Of a DNA stretch of 64,000 nucleotides, positions 9,226-18,816 are shown piece after piece. Source of the DNA: an uncultured Verrucomicrobiota bacterium (GTDB lineage Bacteria > Verrucomicrobiota > Verrucomicrobiia > Limisphaerales > UBA9464); the NCBI GenBank assembly GCA_903907995.1, contig CAIVQH010000024.1:105392-169391 (forward strand), in the 5' to 3' direction. Every line of letters begins with the position of its first letter. The first letter of the stretch is position 1. Under the pieces are notes generated by a model. It was given only the letters and a program-made list of their open reading frames with translations. It was not told the origin of the DNA and ran no database searches. The translations under genes and the position numbers were made by a program.

Positions 9226-9999
9226 TCACTTCCGTTTGGGATGCAAAACATGGTGCAACGCCTCCAGAACCCGGTGTGCCCCATAGCGCCGCGTCGCGCT
9301 GAGGGCGCGCTCCGGCCAGCTCAGCTTGAGCACGTCGCGCTGGATGTCGTAGGCCTCCCGCAGGCTGGCCGCGGCCTTTTTCATCGAGTTGCCACCGACC
9401 CCGAAGTCCGCCAGGGCCCGATCGACATAGCAGGCGCGCGCGCCTCGCGCGTAACAGCGGGCCGAGATGTAATAGTCGGCGCTGACCGGATACTTCAGAT
9501 CGTACGGCGGGACGTCGAGGAACTCGCGCCGGTAGAAGGTGGCCTGATGCATGCCCGGCAGGCCGTGACGGATCGCCCGGGCAAAGGGCCGCGGCGCCCG
9601 GTATTGACGGTGGCCGTCGGCGAAGAGCCAGTTGGCCCCGCCGTAGCAGAGCTCCGGGTTGCCGGCCTGCTCCAGGGAGCGCCGCACGTCCGCGAGACAC
9701 TGGGCATCGGAAAATGCGTCGCCGCCGTTCAGATACACGACGTATTGCCCCCGGGCGCGCGCCGTGCCCTTGTTCATCGCGTCAAAAATGCCCTTGTCCC
9801 GTTCGCTGGTCCAACTGAGGTAGGGCAGATCCAGTGTCTGAAGGAACTCCACGGCCCCGTCCTTCGAGCCGCCATCCACCACAATCCACTCAAAATCGCG
9901 GTCGGTCTGGGCGCGGACCGACTGCTCCGTTCGCCGCAGGCCGGCGGCATCGTTGAACACGACCGTAATCAGTGAGAAGAATGGGGGCTTGGCAGGCAT
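9226..9999 (-). CDS. GT2 family glycosyltransferase
   Basis: This 257-residue GT-A protein starts SLITVVFNDAAGLRRTEQS and contains EWIVVDGGSKDGA (nucleotide-binding D-G-S-x-D-G), SERDKGIFDAMNKG, and YLNGGDAF, where the DxD-like metal site is replaced by the G-G-D typical of WcaA-like enzymes. It lies 33 bases from the next GT2 gene in the same orientation. Donor and acceptor are not readable. Confidence 0.87.
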   Translation of the reverse strand: MPAKPPFFSLITVVFNDAAGLRRTEQSVRAQTDRDFEWIVVDGGSKDGAVEFLQTLDLPYLSWTSERDKGIFDAMNKGTARARGQYVVYLNGGDAFSDAQCLADVRRSLEQAGNPELCYGGANWLFADGHRQYRAPRPFARAIRHGLPGMHQATFYRREFLDVPPYDLKYPVSADYYISARCYARGARACYVDRALADFGVGGNSMKKAAASLREAYDIQRDVLKLSWPERALSATRRYGAHRVLEALHHVLHPKRK

Positions 10000-10032
10000 G
10001 GCTCAGGTTGTTCACGGGGAGCTCCGGCAACG

Positions 10033-10836
10033 CTACTTCAGGTGTTGGGCCTTGATGGTCGCCGGAATGTTCAGAAATGAGTACAGGGCCCAGAGGCCAT
10101 AGGTGAGGCCAAGGGGACGTTCCGGCGGATTGGCCACACCGCATTCCAGATAGTACTGCCGCCGGAACTTCTCGGAAATCTGCCCCTTCGTGAAAGCGAA
10201 CGAGGCCAGCAGGCTGCACACGGTGCGCAACCGTGCGTGCTGCGCGAAACGGCGCCACAGCAGATAGTCCATCGCATAACCCTTGCCGCGCCCCTGACCC
10301 CGCAGCAGTTCGGCGGCACCCGCCCGCTCCCAGAGCGAGCGTCGCCAGAACATGGACTCCTGCTGCAGGAAGGGCAGCCAGCGCCCATTGTGCCACCCCC
10401 GGCGGACCGCCATCCGGGAATATACCGGGATCAGCGCCGTCGTGCAGACAATGTTGCTCTCTTCAAAATGATAGGCGGGGATGCCGCTGATCCAGTCCAC
10501 CTCCGGGTACATGGCGAAGACCCTTTCGACCAGCGCGAGCGTGAAAGGCAGGTAGGCATCGCCCGCGTTCAGCCAGGCGAGAATGTCACCCTTCGTGCGC
10601 GCGAAACCCCTGCTCAAAGCGTCATACAGGCCATGGTCCGGCTCCGAAACGAGGCTGATGTTGTAGCGCGACTTGTACTCGGACACCGTGACGGCAGTCC
10701 CGTCGGTGCTGCAGGCGTCCATCACCAGGTGCTCGAAAGGCACCGACTGCTGCTGCAGGGAATCCAGCGTGCGCCGGATCTGCGGCATGCCGTTATAGAC
10801 CGGTGTGACAATGCTGATAAAGGGTTTGTCTGCCAT
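10033..10836 (-). CDS. GT2 glycosyltransferase, first of three close paralogues
   Basis: This 267-residue protein opens ISIVTPVYNGMPQIRRTL and carries VMDACSTDGT, SEPDHGLYDAL, LAWLNAGDAYLPFTL and HNGRWLPFLQQESMFWRRSLWERAGA. The same blocks recur in the genes at 12275 and 13075, including the C-terminal WALYSFLNIPATI. The three are clearly recent or conserved paralogues of one GT-A enzyme. It is separated from the next gene upstream by about 165 bases. Confidence 0.87.
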   Translation of the reverse strand: MADKPFISIVTPVYNGMPQIRRTLDSLQQQSVPFEHLVMDACSTDGTAVTVSEYKSRYNISLVSEPDHGLYDALSRGFARTKGDILAWLNAGDAYLPFTLALVERVFAMYPEVDWISGIPAYHFEESNIVCTTALIPVYSRMAVRRGWHNGRWLPFLQQESMFWRRSLWERAGAAELLRGQGRGKGYAMDYLLWRRFAQHARLRTVCSLLASFAFTKGQISEKFRRQYYLECGVANPPERPLGLTYGLWALYSFLNIPATIKAQHLK

Positions 10837-11002
10837 GGCAGTCCGACGCGGGGGTGATTCAGCCCATGGTTTCTTACAGGATTCGGATGCCGCGGCCCTC
10901 GCCGACCCGGATTTTCAGGTAAGGATTCCTGGGACTGCCAGGCCTTTCAACGGGGAGAAGTGATGCGATCATAGGCGGGACCGCGCAAGCGGCGCGGGCC
11001 TC

Positions 11003-11959
11003 CTAAAGCTTCAGCGACGGCGCAATGGCATTCCAAGACGCCGCATGGGCACGGTTGAGGGCGACCAGGTCGATTTGAAAGTATTGGGCCTTTGCTTCGG
11101 CCAATAGCGCTTTGAATTCCGATGTCAGATCAAGGTCATCAAAAGGCAGCGGCCGATCCTCCGCCCAATCGCCAATAACTATGGTCTGCGGATCATTGGG
11201 GACGCCTGTGACGAGCCCGATCCGGACGCCCAACGCCACAATTTTCTCCCGGAACACGGGGTCAAGTTTTGGGACGGCGAACTGAAGGCCTCCGGCGTAG
11301 ATCACAAACCCGGCGTCGCGCAGCTTCCGGACGCATCTTGCCCTCTCATCACCGCGAAGCATCTGCACCTCCGCCTTCACAAGCTTTACCTGGCGCAACA
11401 TGTCCCCCAATCCGTCGAGCGCCTCGGGTTCTCCGCCTTAGAGATCAAGTTTGACCACATCCGGAACCGTCTGCAGATCCGCGTCCAGCCGCACGACTTT
11501 TATCTGCACCGTCTGCTTGGTCTCGCGGGACTTCATGCGACGGAGCATGTTTCCCAAAAAAAGACGGGCCGCGGCAATGTAGCCCTTGCGGAGATAGCCG
11601 CTGTAAGAGGTGCCCTCGGACCACCGGCCGGGAGCACCATGAATCCGGGAGGGGACCACGAACTGCGCAAAGTCAAGCCGGTCACCGATCGCGGCCTCAC
11701 GAACCTCCACTTTGGGAACCCCGGCGAAACGTTGCCGCAGGACTTTGGCGTTCTCCGGCAGCGGCTCGTACGCAATGATCTTCAGCGATGACGAGGGGAT
11801 CGCCAGCAGGGGATTGAGGGTGTCCCCAATGCCCGCCCCTCCATCGATGACACAATTGATGAAACCTGGCGCGACGGAATTGGCCGCCGCGATCAGATTT
11901 GCCAGAGAGTCCTCGTCAGTGCCCGGCACATGGGGGAAAGCGCAAGCGGTCGATTTCAT
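11003..11959 (-). pseudogene. FkbM-family methyltransferase with an in-frame TAA
   Basis: The reading frame from 11959 encodes an FkbM methyltransferase N-terminus (FINCVIDGGAGIGDT, motif I; IIAYEPLPENA). It runs to VVKLDL, where a TAA (11438-11440) replaces the codon expected for Gln in the family motif DLQGGE. The frame then continues without shift as GGEPEALDGLGDMLRQV...VKAEVQML and on to 11003. The full reading frame would be about 318 residues, normal for the family. A single C-to-T change (CAA to TAA) explains the break. FkbM proteins O-methylate sugars. As annotated the product would be truncated after the SAM fold and is probably inactive. Confidence 0.88.
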
Positions 11960-12274
11960 AATATTGTTTTGGTACCTTCTGGATGCCGGCAGCGGTCATA
12001 TTTTCGGCATCCACATTGCCTATCGAAAGCGCCGTAATTGCTCTGTTTGCGGGATTTATCTCGCGCTGGCTTTCGCAGCCGCCCAAAATGTGTGCGGATT
12101 GATCGTGCACTGCCCGGAGCCGGCCGCCTTTTCACCAATCCTGTCAGCCTGTCAGGCGCAGCCATCAAGGCGGGCGCAATGCCCTTCCAGTTGGACTCTC
12201 CGGTGCACGTTTCTCTCAGATCGCGCCTTCGGCCGCCCTCCGGGAGTTGCCCACCCCTGCCCGTTAATGAGGGG
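11960..12274. other. Intergenic stretch, no gene recognised
   Basis: This is a 315-base gap between the broken FkbM gene and the next GT2 gene. Open frames here are short and have no family resemblance. It may hold a promoter for the downstream FkbM gene near 11960-12000, where the sequence is more AT-rich, but I cannot identify clear -35/-10 boxes. Confidence 0.4.
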
Positions 12275-13078
12275 TTATTTCAGGTTTTTTTCCCGGAGGG
12301 AAGCCCGCACCCTCAAGAGGGAATAGAACGCCCACAGGTAATTGGTGAGGCGCAGGGGATGGTCCGGAGGATTCTTTACGCCGCATTCCAGGAAGTATTG
12401 CTTGCGGAGTCTTTCCGAAATCTGGCCCGGGGCAAAGGCAAAGGTGGAAAGGACGGTGCAGACGGTATGCAGCCGCGCATGCTCCGCAAAGCGACGCCAG
12501 AGCAGGTAATCCGCGGCCACCCCTTTTGTCGCGCCCCGCCCTCTCATCAGCTCCCCCGCCCCGGCACGCTCCCAGAGCGAGCGGCGCCAGAACATCGATT
12601 CCTGCTGCAGATGCGGCAACCAGTACCCGTTGTGCCACCCGCGCCGGATGACGCTCTGGGAATAGGCGGGAACAACCGGCTCCATGCATACCATGTCCCG
12701 GCTCTCGTAGTAATAGGCGGGAACTCCCGTGATCCAGTCGACCTCCGGATGGGTGGCAAAGACCCGCCTGACCATTGAGAGCGTGTAGGGCATGTAGGAA
12801 TCACCGGCATTCAGCCAGGCCATGACATCGCCCTGCGTGCGGGCGAAGCCCTTGCCGATCGCGTCATAAAGGCCTTCGTCCCGCTCCGAGACCACGGTGA
12901 CACCATAGCGGGGCGTGTATTCGCGCACCACGTCCGCCGTGCCATCCTTGCTGCACGCGTCCATCACCAGATGCTCGAACGGAACCGATTGCCGCGCCAG
13001 CGACTCCAGCGTCCGCCGGATCTGGGGCAGGCCGTTGTAAACCGGCGTGACGATGCTGATGGTGGGCGGGTTTTTCAT
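12275..13078 (-). CDS. GT2 glycosyltransferase, second paralogue
   Basis: This 267-residue GT-A enzyme starts MKNPPTISIVTPVYNGLPQI. It shares VMDACSKDGTADVV, SERDEGLYDAIGKGFARTQGD, WLNAGDSYMPYTLS, and WLPHLQQESMFWRRSLWERAGA with its two paralogues. The start at 13078 overlaps the stop of the upstream paralogue by 4 bases (ATGA), which indicates translational coupling. A longer frame to 13303 exists but lies inside the upstream gene and is spurious. It presumably adds a related sugar or linkage in the same repeat unit. Confidence 0.88.
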   Translation of the reverse strand: MKNPPTISIVTPVYNGLPQIRRTLESLARQSVPFEHLVMDACSKDGTADVVREYTPRYGVTVVSERDEGLYDAIGKGFARTQGDVMAWLNAGDSYMPYTLSMVRRVFATHPEVDWITGVPAYYYESRDMVCMEPVVPAYSQSVIRRGWHNGYWLPHLQQESMFWRRSLWERAGAGELMRGRGATKGVAADYLLWRRFAEHARLHTVCTVLSTFAFAPGQISERLRKQYFLECGVKNPPDHPLRLTNYLWAFYSLLRVRASLREKNLK

Positions 13079-13965
13079 TCTCCCTTGGCGGCACCGCCGC
13101 CGGACCCCGTGCTGCGCCGCTTCAGATGATGCCCCTTGATGGTCGCCGGGAGCCGTAGAAATGAGTACAGGGCCCAGACATAATAGGGGAGCCGCAGTGA
13201 ATGGGCTGGCGGCCTGGTCACGCCGCACTCGGCATAATACTGCTCCCGGTGCTTTTCTGAGATCTGCCCGTGCGTGAACGTGAAGGAGGAGAGCATGCTG
13301 CAAACGGTGCGCAACCGGGCGTGCCGGGCAAAATGCCGCCAGAGATGGTAGTCACACGCGTAGTTCTTCCCACGCCCCTTCCCCCGCAGCAGGGCGTCAC
13401 CGCCGGCCCGCTCCCAGAGCGAGCGACGCCAGAACATCGATTCCTGTTCCAAGTGCGGCAGCCAATGGCCGTTGTGCCAGCCGCGCCGGATGGCAACCTG
13501 CGAGAACACCGGAATCATGGGCTCCGTGAAAACGGCATCCCTTTCCTCATAGGAATAGGCCGGAATGCCGGAAATCCACTCCACCTCCGGATGGGTGGCG
13601 AAAATCCATTCCACCAGGGACAGCGTGTGCGGCATGTAGGCATCCCCCGCGTTCAACCACGCCAGAATGTCTCCCTGAGTCCGCGCAAAACCTTTCGCAA
13701 TCGCGTCATAAAGGCCTTCGTCCCGCTCGGAGACCACGGTGACCCCATAGCGTGGCGTGAATTCACGCACCGCCTCGGCGGTCCCGTCCTTGCTGCACGC
13801 GTCCATCACCACGTGCTCGAACGGCACCGACTGCCGTGCCATGGATTCGAGCGTCCGCCGGATTTGGGGCATACCGTTGTAAACCGGGGTGACGATGCTG
13901 ATCGGCATAGGATGTGTTTCGGGTTGGGGCGGCTCGGATCCGTCGAGCGGATCACCGGGATTCAT
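13075..13965 (-). CDS. GT2 glycosyltransferase, third paralogue
   Basis: This 296-residue protein has core motifs ISIVTPVYNGMPQIRRTLES, VMDACSKDGTAEAV, SERDEGLYDAIAKGFARTQGD and WLPHLEQESMFWRRSLWERAGG. The ATG at 13965 overlaps the stop of the GT9 gene by 4 bases (ATGA), which favours it, but it adds 19 residues not seen in the paralogues. ATG 13908 gives an N-terminus exactly like theirs and is a good alternative. The C-terminus carries an extra Gly/Ser-rich tail (RRSTGSGGGAAKGE) where the sequence overlaps the next gene. Confidence 0.87.
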   Translation of the reverse strand: MNPGDPLDGSEPPQPETHPMPISIVTPVYNGMPQIRRTLESMARQSVPFEHVVMDACSKDGTAEAVREFTPRYGVTVVSERDEGLYDAIAKGFARTQGDILAWLNAGDAYMPHTLSLVEWIFATHPEVEWISGIPAYSYEERDAVFTEPMIPVFSQVAIRRGWHNGHWLPHLEQESMFWRRSLWERAGGDALLRGKGRGKNYACDYHLWRHFARHARLRTVCSMLSSFTFTHGQISEKHREQYYAECGVTRPPAHSLRLPYYVWALYSFLRLPATIKGHHLKRRSTGSGGGAAKGE

Positions 13966-15128
13966 CCTAGCGCCATGACATCCAGCAGCGCCCGGGCGGC
14001 GGCTGACGACGCGATTTTGGTGAGGCAGTACGGTTCAGGATAGGGACACTGCCAATCACAATTGTAACAGTCCAGTGGGTGATCCAGCCAGACCTGCCGC
14101 CTACTGCGATGCCAGGGCGCAAACAGCCCATGATGCCCGCCACCGAGCAGAATAACAGCCGGCCTGTCCAAGGCCACAGCCAGATGGGCCGGAGCGCTTT
14201 CAGTGCTCAGCACTATCCGGCAGCCCGCCATCTCTGCCAACAGCGAGTCAATTGTGGGCGTTGACACCACGAGTGGCCGAGGCAGACCGCCGGCGACCAA
14301 TTCATCTGCATATGCCTGGTAACGTGCCTGCTCGGCGGGGGCGGCAGCCAGGCGCAGCGACAGGGGCCTGTGCTGGCGAAACTCCTTGATCGCCGCAATG
14401 ATCACCGATGTGGGCAGCGTGCGCAGAGAGGAGCTCCCAAACGGGCACAGCAAGAGAGAATCGTGATGATGAACTCCAACGGGCGGAGCGAGGCGGGGAA
14501 TCAGATCCTCGGCACTTATGTGGGTGTCGAAGGCGGCTTCCAACAACTGCCGATGGGCCTCCAGTTCGAGGCAGCCAGGTTTGCCGCTGGTGGAGGACAA
14601 GGAAACCTCATGCGACAGTGAGGTGCTAATCCAGCGCTCCTCAATCGGATGGATGCCCATGGCCCGATTCGTCATGGCCCAGCGTTGTCGGCAATTCAGC
14701 CGGCTGAACAGGAGTTCCTGCCAGGACGTGCGCTGGTGCCGTAGAGAAAGAGCCAAGTCATAGGGATGTTCCCACCAAGGATCTCTGGGCTGATTTCGAA
14801 AGGCGCGCCAGGCCGGCCACAACTCATCGGCAAAGGGAACCACCACCACGCGGGCGACATTCGGAAATTCGCGCTTCGCGAGTTCGCTGGCGTGTGACGA
14901 GATGAAGAGCACGCATTCACTCTCCCCCATTTCCTGCAGGATCCAACGGATCGCACCCAGCGCGAGTGTAAAGTCCCCCAGACGGTCCGGCTTGAAGATG
15001 GCCAGCTTCGATCCCGCTCGGGAAAGCCGCCGGCGGCCATGCAGGCGGAACGCCAGCACATTCTTCCCGGCCAAGATTCGGGCACGGACTCCCCAGCGTC
15101 CCCAACGATTTGGCGGCGAGGGTCTCAC
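13962..15128 (-). CDS. Glycosyltransferase family 9 (heptosyltransferase-like)
   Basis: This 388-residue GT-B protein has the N-terminal LAIFKPDRLGDFTLALGAI, a GT9 signature, and the C-terminal segments LLCPFGSSSLRTLP, STESAPAHLAVALDRPAVILLGG and FAPWHRSRRQVWLDHPLDCYNCDWQCP. The last resembles the end of ADP-heptose:LPS heptosyltransferases. I chose GTG 15128, which overlaps the stop of the Wzy-like gene by 4 bases (GTGA); no ATG fits as well, and the longer frame to 15233 lies within the upstream gene. The heptose genes gmhA and hldD further upstream make ADP-heptose a plausible donor. Confidence 0.85.
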   Translation of the reverse strand: MRPSPPNRWGRWGVRARILAGKNVLAFRLHGRRRLSRAGSKLAIFKPDRLGDFTLALGAIRWILQEMGESECVLFISSHASELAKREFPNVARVVVVPFADELWPAWRAFRNQPRDPWWEHPYDLALSLRHQRTSWQELLFSRLNCRQRWAMTNRAMGIHPIEERWISTSLSHEVSLSSTSGKPGCLELEAHRQLLEAAFDTHISAEDLIPRLAPPVGVHHHDSLLLCPFGSSSLRTLPTSVIIAAIKEFRQHRPLSLRLAAAPAEQARYQAYADELVAGGLPRPLVVSTPTIDSLLAEMAGCRIVLSTESAPAHLAVALDRPAVILLGGGHHGLFAPWHRSRRQVWLDHPLDCYNCDWQCPYPEPYCLTKIASSAAARALLDVMALG

Positions 15129-16510
15129 GCTCTTAACCGCGGTGCATGCGCACGCTCGGGGCTGGCAACTTCGCGCACATTCTGAGCCCGGAATCCGGCC
15201 CCATTGGCCGCATGGATCAAATATCCGAGACATAAGCCCAGAAGGACGCTTCCCTGCACGTTCTCATAGTAAGGCGGAGCGAAGGGCCACAGATTTAAAG
15301 ATATGACGTAGCTGGCAGCCACCGCGACCAGTGTTCTCTCACCTCCCGCCGGATTTCGATGGTACGCCCGCAAGCAGACCGCAGGCAGTGCGAGCAGGAT
15401 AGCCAGATGATAGATTATGCCGACCAGGCCCTCGCTTGCCCACAGTTCGGTCGTCCCGGTATGGAGCGGCACTATGCCTTCATTTGTGAAATCGTCGGAA
15501 ATGCGTCTGATCCCGTATGGCATTCCCGGACCGACGCCCAGAAAGCTTGACGACAACACGATCTCCTTCAGCGCCGCCTGGTCCTCCAGATAGACTGCAT
15601 TTGAATTGCTGAAAGAACTTCCATCGCCGACTGTCCCAAGGCTGAAAACACGTTCCGAGGCGCTCGTAAAGCCAAAGACCATGACCATGACAAGAAACAA
15701 GCCCGCCAGCATGACAATGGACATTCCACCGACCCAAATGAGGCCGGTGGTCAACCGGTTGCGAAACCACGAATAGAATACGGTCGCCAGGGCCAGGGTC
15801 CCGATCAGCAACAGCATGACTGTCCTCCGATAACTGGCCGCCAGGGCCGCCGAAAAGACTGCGGCCGTGAGCAGCATCAGGAAACTGCCCCAGAGCCGGC
15901 TTCGGACAAAATATTCGAGTGTCTGGATTGCGGCCCAAACAGCGATAACCACCCATAGAATCAGCAACCCACCGTCCATCGCGATGGCCGGGGTTCCCTC
16001 GAATATTTGGACCCCTCCATAGCGCCGGTAACAATACGTGGCATAGATCAGCCGAAGCCCGCCGGCCCCGAGTATGCCATAGACAATGCCTGCTGACACT
16101 CGAGGGTTATTGGCGAAGCCGCAGCAGACCAGGGCCGCCATGATCATGAGATATAGTCCAACCAAAGAAGAGGTGCGCAACAGCGTCCCCAGCGGCACAC
16201 CGGCCATGGCCAACAGCAGCCAGCCATACATGACCAGCACCATGCTGCCGAGCAGGAAAAGTTTGAGGCGTGGATTCTGCTGCCATTTGGAAAAGGATGC
16301 CACGCATAGGCAGAACAATAGCAAGCAGACGAGCTTGCCATAGGTCCCCTGAAACCGATTCTCATCAAAGCTATGCGACAGAAGACTTACCAGTTGTGGC
16401 GTCGTGCTGAACGAGGAGGCGAAGCTATCCAGATCCGGCAGAAACACAAGGATCGTAAGGGCAGCAGCCAATAATGCAGCCGGATTGAGGAGATTTTTTA
16501 GGTTTAGCAT
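15125..16510 (-). CDS. O-antigen polymerase/ligase-like membrane protein (Wzy-like)
   Basis: This 461-residue polytopic membrane protein has about ten to twelve hydrophobic segments. A large loop (ERVFSLGTVGDGSSFSNSNAVYLEDQAALKEI, then FLGVGPGMPYGI and HTGTTELWASEGLVG) has the layout of Wzy/WaaL-type O-antigen polymerases and ligases. Polymerases of this kind are poorly conserved, so the call rests on topology, the loop pattern and the flanking Wzx-like flippase and glycosyltransferase genes. It would join repeat units on the periplasmic side. Confidence 0.78.
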   Translation of the reverse strand: MLNLKNLLNPAALLAAALTILVFLPDLDSFASSFSTTPQLVSLLSHSFDENRFQGTYGKLVCLLLFCLCVASFSKWQQNPRLKLFLLGSMVLVMYGWLLLAMAGVPLGTLLRTSSLVGLYLMIMAALVCCGFANNPRVSAGIVYGILGAGGLRLIYATYCYRRYGGVQIFEGTPAIAMDGGLLILWVVIAVWAAIQTLEYFVRSRLWGSFLMLLTAAVFSAALAASYRRTVMLLLIGTLALATVFYSWFRNRLTTGLIWVGGMSIVMLAGLFLVMVMVFGFTSASERVFSLGTVGDGSSFSNSNAVYLEDQAALKEIVLSSSFLGVGPGMPYGIRRISDDFTNEGIVPLHTGTTELWASEGLVGIIYHLAILLALPAVCLRAYHRNPAGGERTLVAVAASYVISLNLWPFAPPYYENVQGSVLLGLCLGYLIHAANGAGFRAQNVREVASPERAHAPRLRA

Positions 16511-16591
16511 GTCGGTCGCTTGTTGGAGCTAGACGGTGATTTCACAGGCGCAAGCTTTTCTGATCACTCGCATGTTCATATGCGGGCGGGC

Positions 16592-17197
16592 TTACGCAGA
16601 AACAGGTTCCAACAGAAACACCATTTCCTGAGGGATGTGCGGATTGCTGTGGATCTCCTTGGCCACCCGCCAGCCATGTTGCCCGGCAATTTCACGGATT
16701 TCTTCCAGCGTGAAATGGTTCACCCAGTCTTTCGCGAGACGGTCCACCTTGGAATCCCCGGCAAGGCGCACGTTGTAACTGAGGATGATCCCCCTATTCC
16801 ATGCCGTTACAAATTTGAAGAAACTGTCCGGATCAACGACGTATTCCAGAATGCCGCTGCAAATCGCAAGATCATGGACTTTGGGCACCTGCGGCAGAAT
16901 CCCGCGGTTGAAATCGCAGATCAGCGTGTCCGGTGTCGTCGGAAACAGGTCGCAAGGCGTGTAGAGCGCAATTCCCTTGAGATGCTGCCGCATGGTCTGG
17001 GCGCCGGCCCCGATGTCCATTACCGTGATTCCGGGCGGGACCAGGGCCGCGATCACGCGGTTTCGGGAATCCCAGGTCGGAACTTCATGGATGTTTTTTG
17101 CCCAGCGCCGGACATTGGTTCCACGGATCACCGTCAGGAGTGCCCGCCACTTGGAAAAAACATGCCGATCCAGTCTGCGCAGTATCCTTTGTTTCAT
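16592..17197 (-). CDS. SAM-dependent methyltransferase, membrane-locus type
   Basis: This 201-residue protein has a degenerate motif I, ITVMDIGAGAQTMRQHL, then CDLFPTTPDTLICDFN (motif II region) and HDLAICSGILEYVVDP, a pattern common in methyltransferases beside capsule genes. The gene begins one base after the stop of the Wzx-like flippase gene (17198), so the two are almost certainly co-transcribed. The 81-base gap before the Wzy-like gene has no recognisable signal. The substrate is unknown. Confidence 0.8.
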   Translation of the reverse strand: MKQRILRRLDRHVFSKWRALLTVIRGTNVRRWAKNIHEVPTWDSRNRVIAALVPPGITVMDIGAGAQTMRQHLKGIALYTPCDLFPTTPDTLICDFNRGILPQVPKVHDLAICSGILEYVVDPDSFFKFVTAWNRGIILSYNVRLAGDSKVDRLAKDWVNHFTLEEIREIAGQHGWRVAKEIHSNPHIPQEMVFLLEPVSA

Positions 17198-18769
17198 TTA
17201 TGCCTTGCTGTTCGCCATGGCGTTGAGGGCGTCTGGGGTGATGCCACTGCCCTCATCGTTGGACAAATTCAGCCGGTTCAGTTCCGGCTGATAGACCAGG
17301 ACGCTCAGGAGTGTCGTGGTGGTGATGGAGCCAAAGACGATGCCGGCGGCAACCCAGGGCTGTTCCGCCGCATGCTCGGACAGCTGCCATCGGAAATGGG
17401 CCAGCCAGAGCACTGCCAATCCGCCCAGGGTCGGCAGAAGGTGCCAGATGCAGATCAGGATGCGCCTGTCCTTCAGCATGAGCCGGCCAATGATGATGCG
17501 CGCAATCAGCCCCGGGAAGACATTCATCAGCTTGCCCACCCCCATGCCGACCAGCCCCATATAGCGGACAAACACCAGCGAACAGGGAATGATGGCCGCC
17601 ATGCTCGACATGGTGAAGGCGGCGGTCAACCGGACGTAGCCGGCTCCGTTTAACAAAAATGACGGGACAATCGTCGTGCCCATCAGCGCGGCGAAGCTCG
17701 CCAGTACCAGGATCAGGTTATGGTCGTAATTCCCCAGGCTGTTTCCCATCCAGACAAACAGGATCGTCTGACCATAGACAAATATCAGGGCTCCGACCGC
17801 GAGGGAGGCAATGCTGGTCAGTTGCATGCTGGAAAGGAACAGGCGGCGCAACCCCAGCCACTGTTGCTTCACATAAAGCTCCGTCGCCAGAGGAAACAGA
17901 TACGCAAACGCCTGGCCAACCACGCCGCTGGCCATCTGGGTGAGTTGCAGGCAGATGTAATAGGGAGGGACGGCCGCTGGCCCCAAGGCATTGCTGACAA
18001 TCAGACGGTCCGCCTGGTTTGTCAGCACGTACTCGATCATTTGGAACCAGCCAAAGAACCCATACGAGGCCAGCCGGCGCACATTTTCCCACCGGAACTT
18101 GGGCAGCAGCCAGCTGGCGGTCCCGATGAGCCGCGAGGAGCGCCAGCCGAGAAGCAGATTGTTCAGGCACATCACCCCGCAGTTGGCGGCGATCACCGCA
18201 TTCAGTCCATGACCTTGCGACACCAGCAGGCAGCTGGCCGCGGGTCCCACCAGCGAACCTACGACCGCAGTCGAAGATTCCACATCATGCCGGCGCAGGC
18301 CACGGCATAATGATTGACCGACGGAATAGATCAGGCTCAGGAGCAATGATACGGAACCGATCCGGATGCCCATCATGGCATCATGGCGGAACTCAGGGCT
18401 GACGTTAAACACCCGCTCGGCAAGCATCGGCGCCAGAAGATTGAGCACCACCACTGTCAGACCGCCCAACACCAAGTATAGCAGCAGCGTTGTCTGCAGC
18501 AGCATGACCAAGTCATGCCGCCGTTTCTGTGACTCGTATTCGGCAACGTATTTGACCGTAGCATCCCCGAGCCCAAAGGAACTCAGGCTGGACATCTGGA
18601 TCACCGAGTTGACCAGCAACAGCACCCCGTAGATTTCACTGCCAAGATGGCGGATCAGGTAGGGCGCCGCCACCAGCTGGGAGGCCGGACCCGCCAGGTA
18701 AGCGGCCCCGCTCCACAGCATGTTGCGCCGTGTCCCGGGAGGCTGTGTGCCAGCATTCGTTTTGCCCAT
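17198..18769 (-). CDS. Polysaccharide flippase, Wzx/MATE-type
   Basis: This 523-residue membrane protein has about 14 hydrophobic helices. The N-terminus (NMLWSGAAYLAGPASQLVAAPYLIRHLG) and the central segments match oligosaccharide flippases of the Wzx/RfbX (MOP) superfamily, which move undecaprenyl-linked repeats across the inner membrane. It pairs with the Wzy-like gene downstream. Start is the ATG at 18769. Confidence 0.88.
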   Translation of the reverse strand: MGKTNAGTQPPGTRRNMLWSGAAYLAGPASQLVAAPYLIRHLGSEIYGVLLLVNSVIQMSSLSSFGLGDATVKYVAEYESQKRRHDLVMLLQTTLLLYLVLGGLTVVVLNLLAPMLAERVFNVSPEFRHDAMMGIRIGSVSLLLSLIYSVGQSLCRGLRRHDVESSTAVVGSLVGPAASCLLVSQGHGLNAVIAANCGVMCLNNLLLGWRSSRLIGTASWLLPKFRWENVRRLASYGFFGWFQMIEYVLTNQADRLIVSNALGPAAVPPYYICLQLTQMASGVVGQAFAYLFPLATELYVKQQWLGLRRLFLSSMQLTSIASLAVGALIFVYGQTILFVWMGNSLGNYDHNLILVLASFAALMGTTIVPSFLLNGAGYVRLTAAFTMSSMAAIIPCSLVFVRYMGLVGMGVGKLMNVFPGLIARIIIGRLMLKDRRILICIWHLLPTLGGLAVLWLAHFRWQLSEHAAEQPWVAAGIVFGSITTTTLLSVLVYQPELNRLNLSNDEGSGITPDALNAMANSKA

Positions 18770-18816
18770 TTGGAGTTCTTATGACCGTGACCCGCCCCAA
18801 CCGCTCCGGGGTCGGC

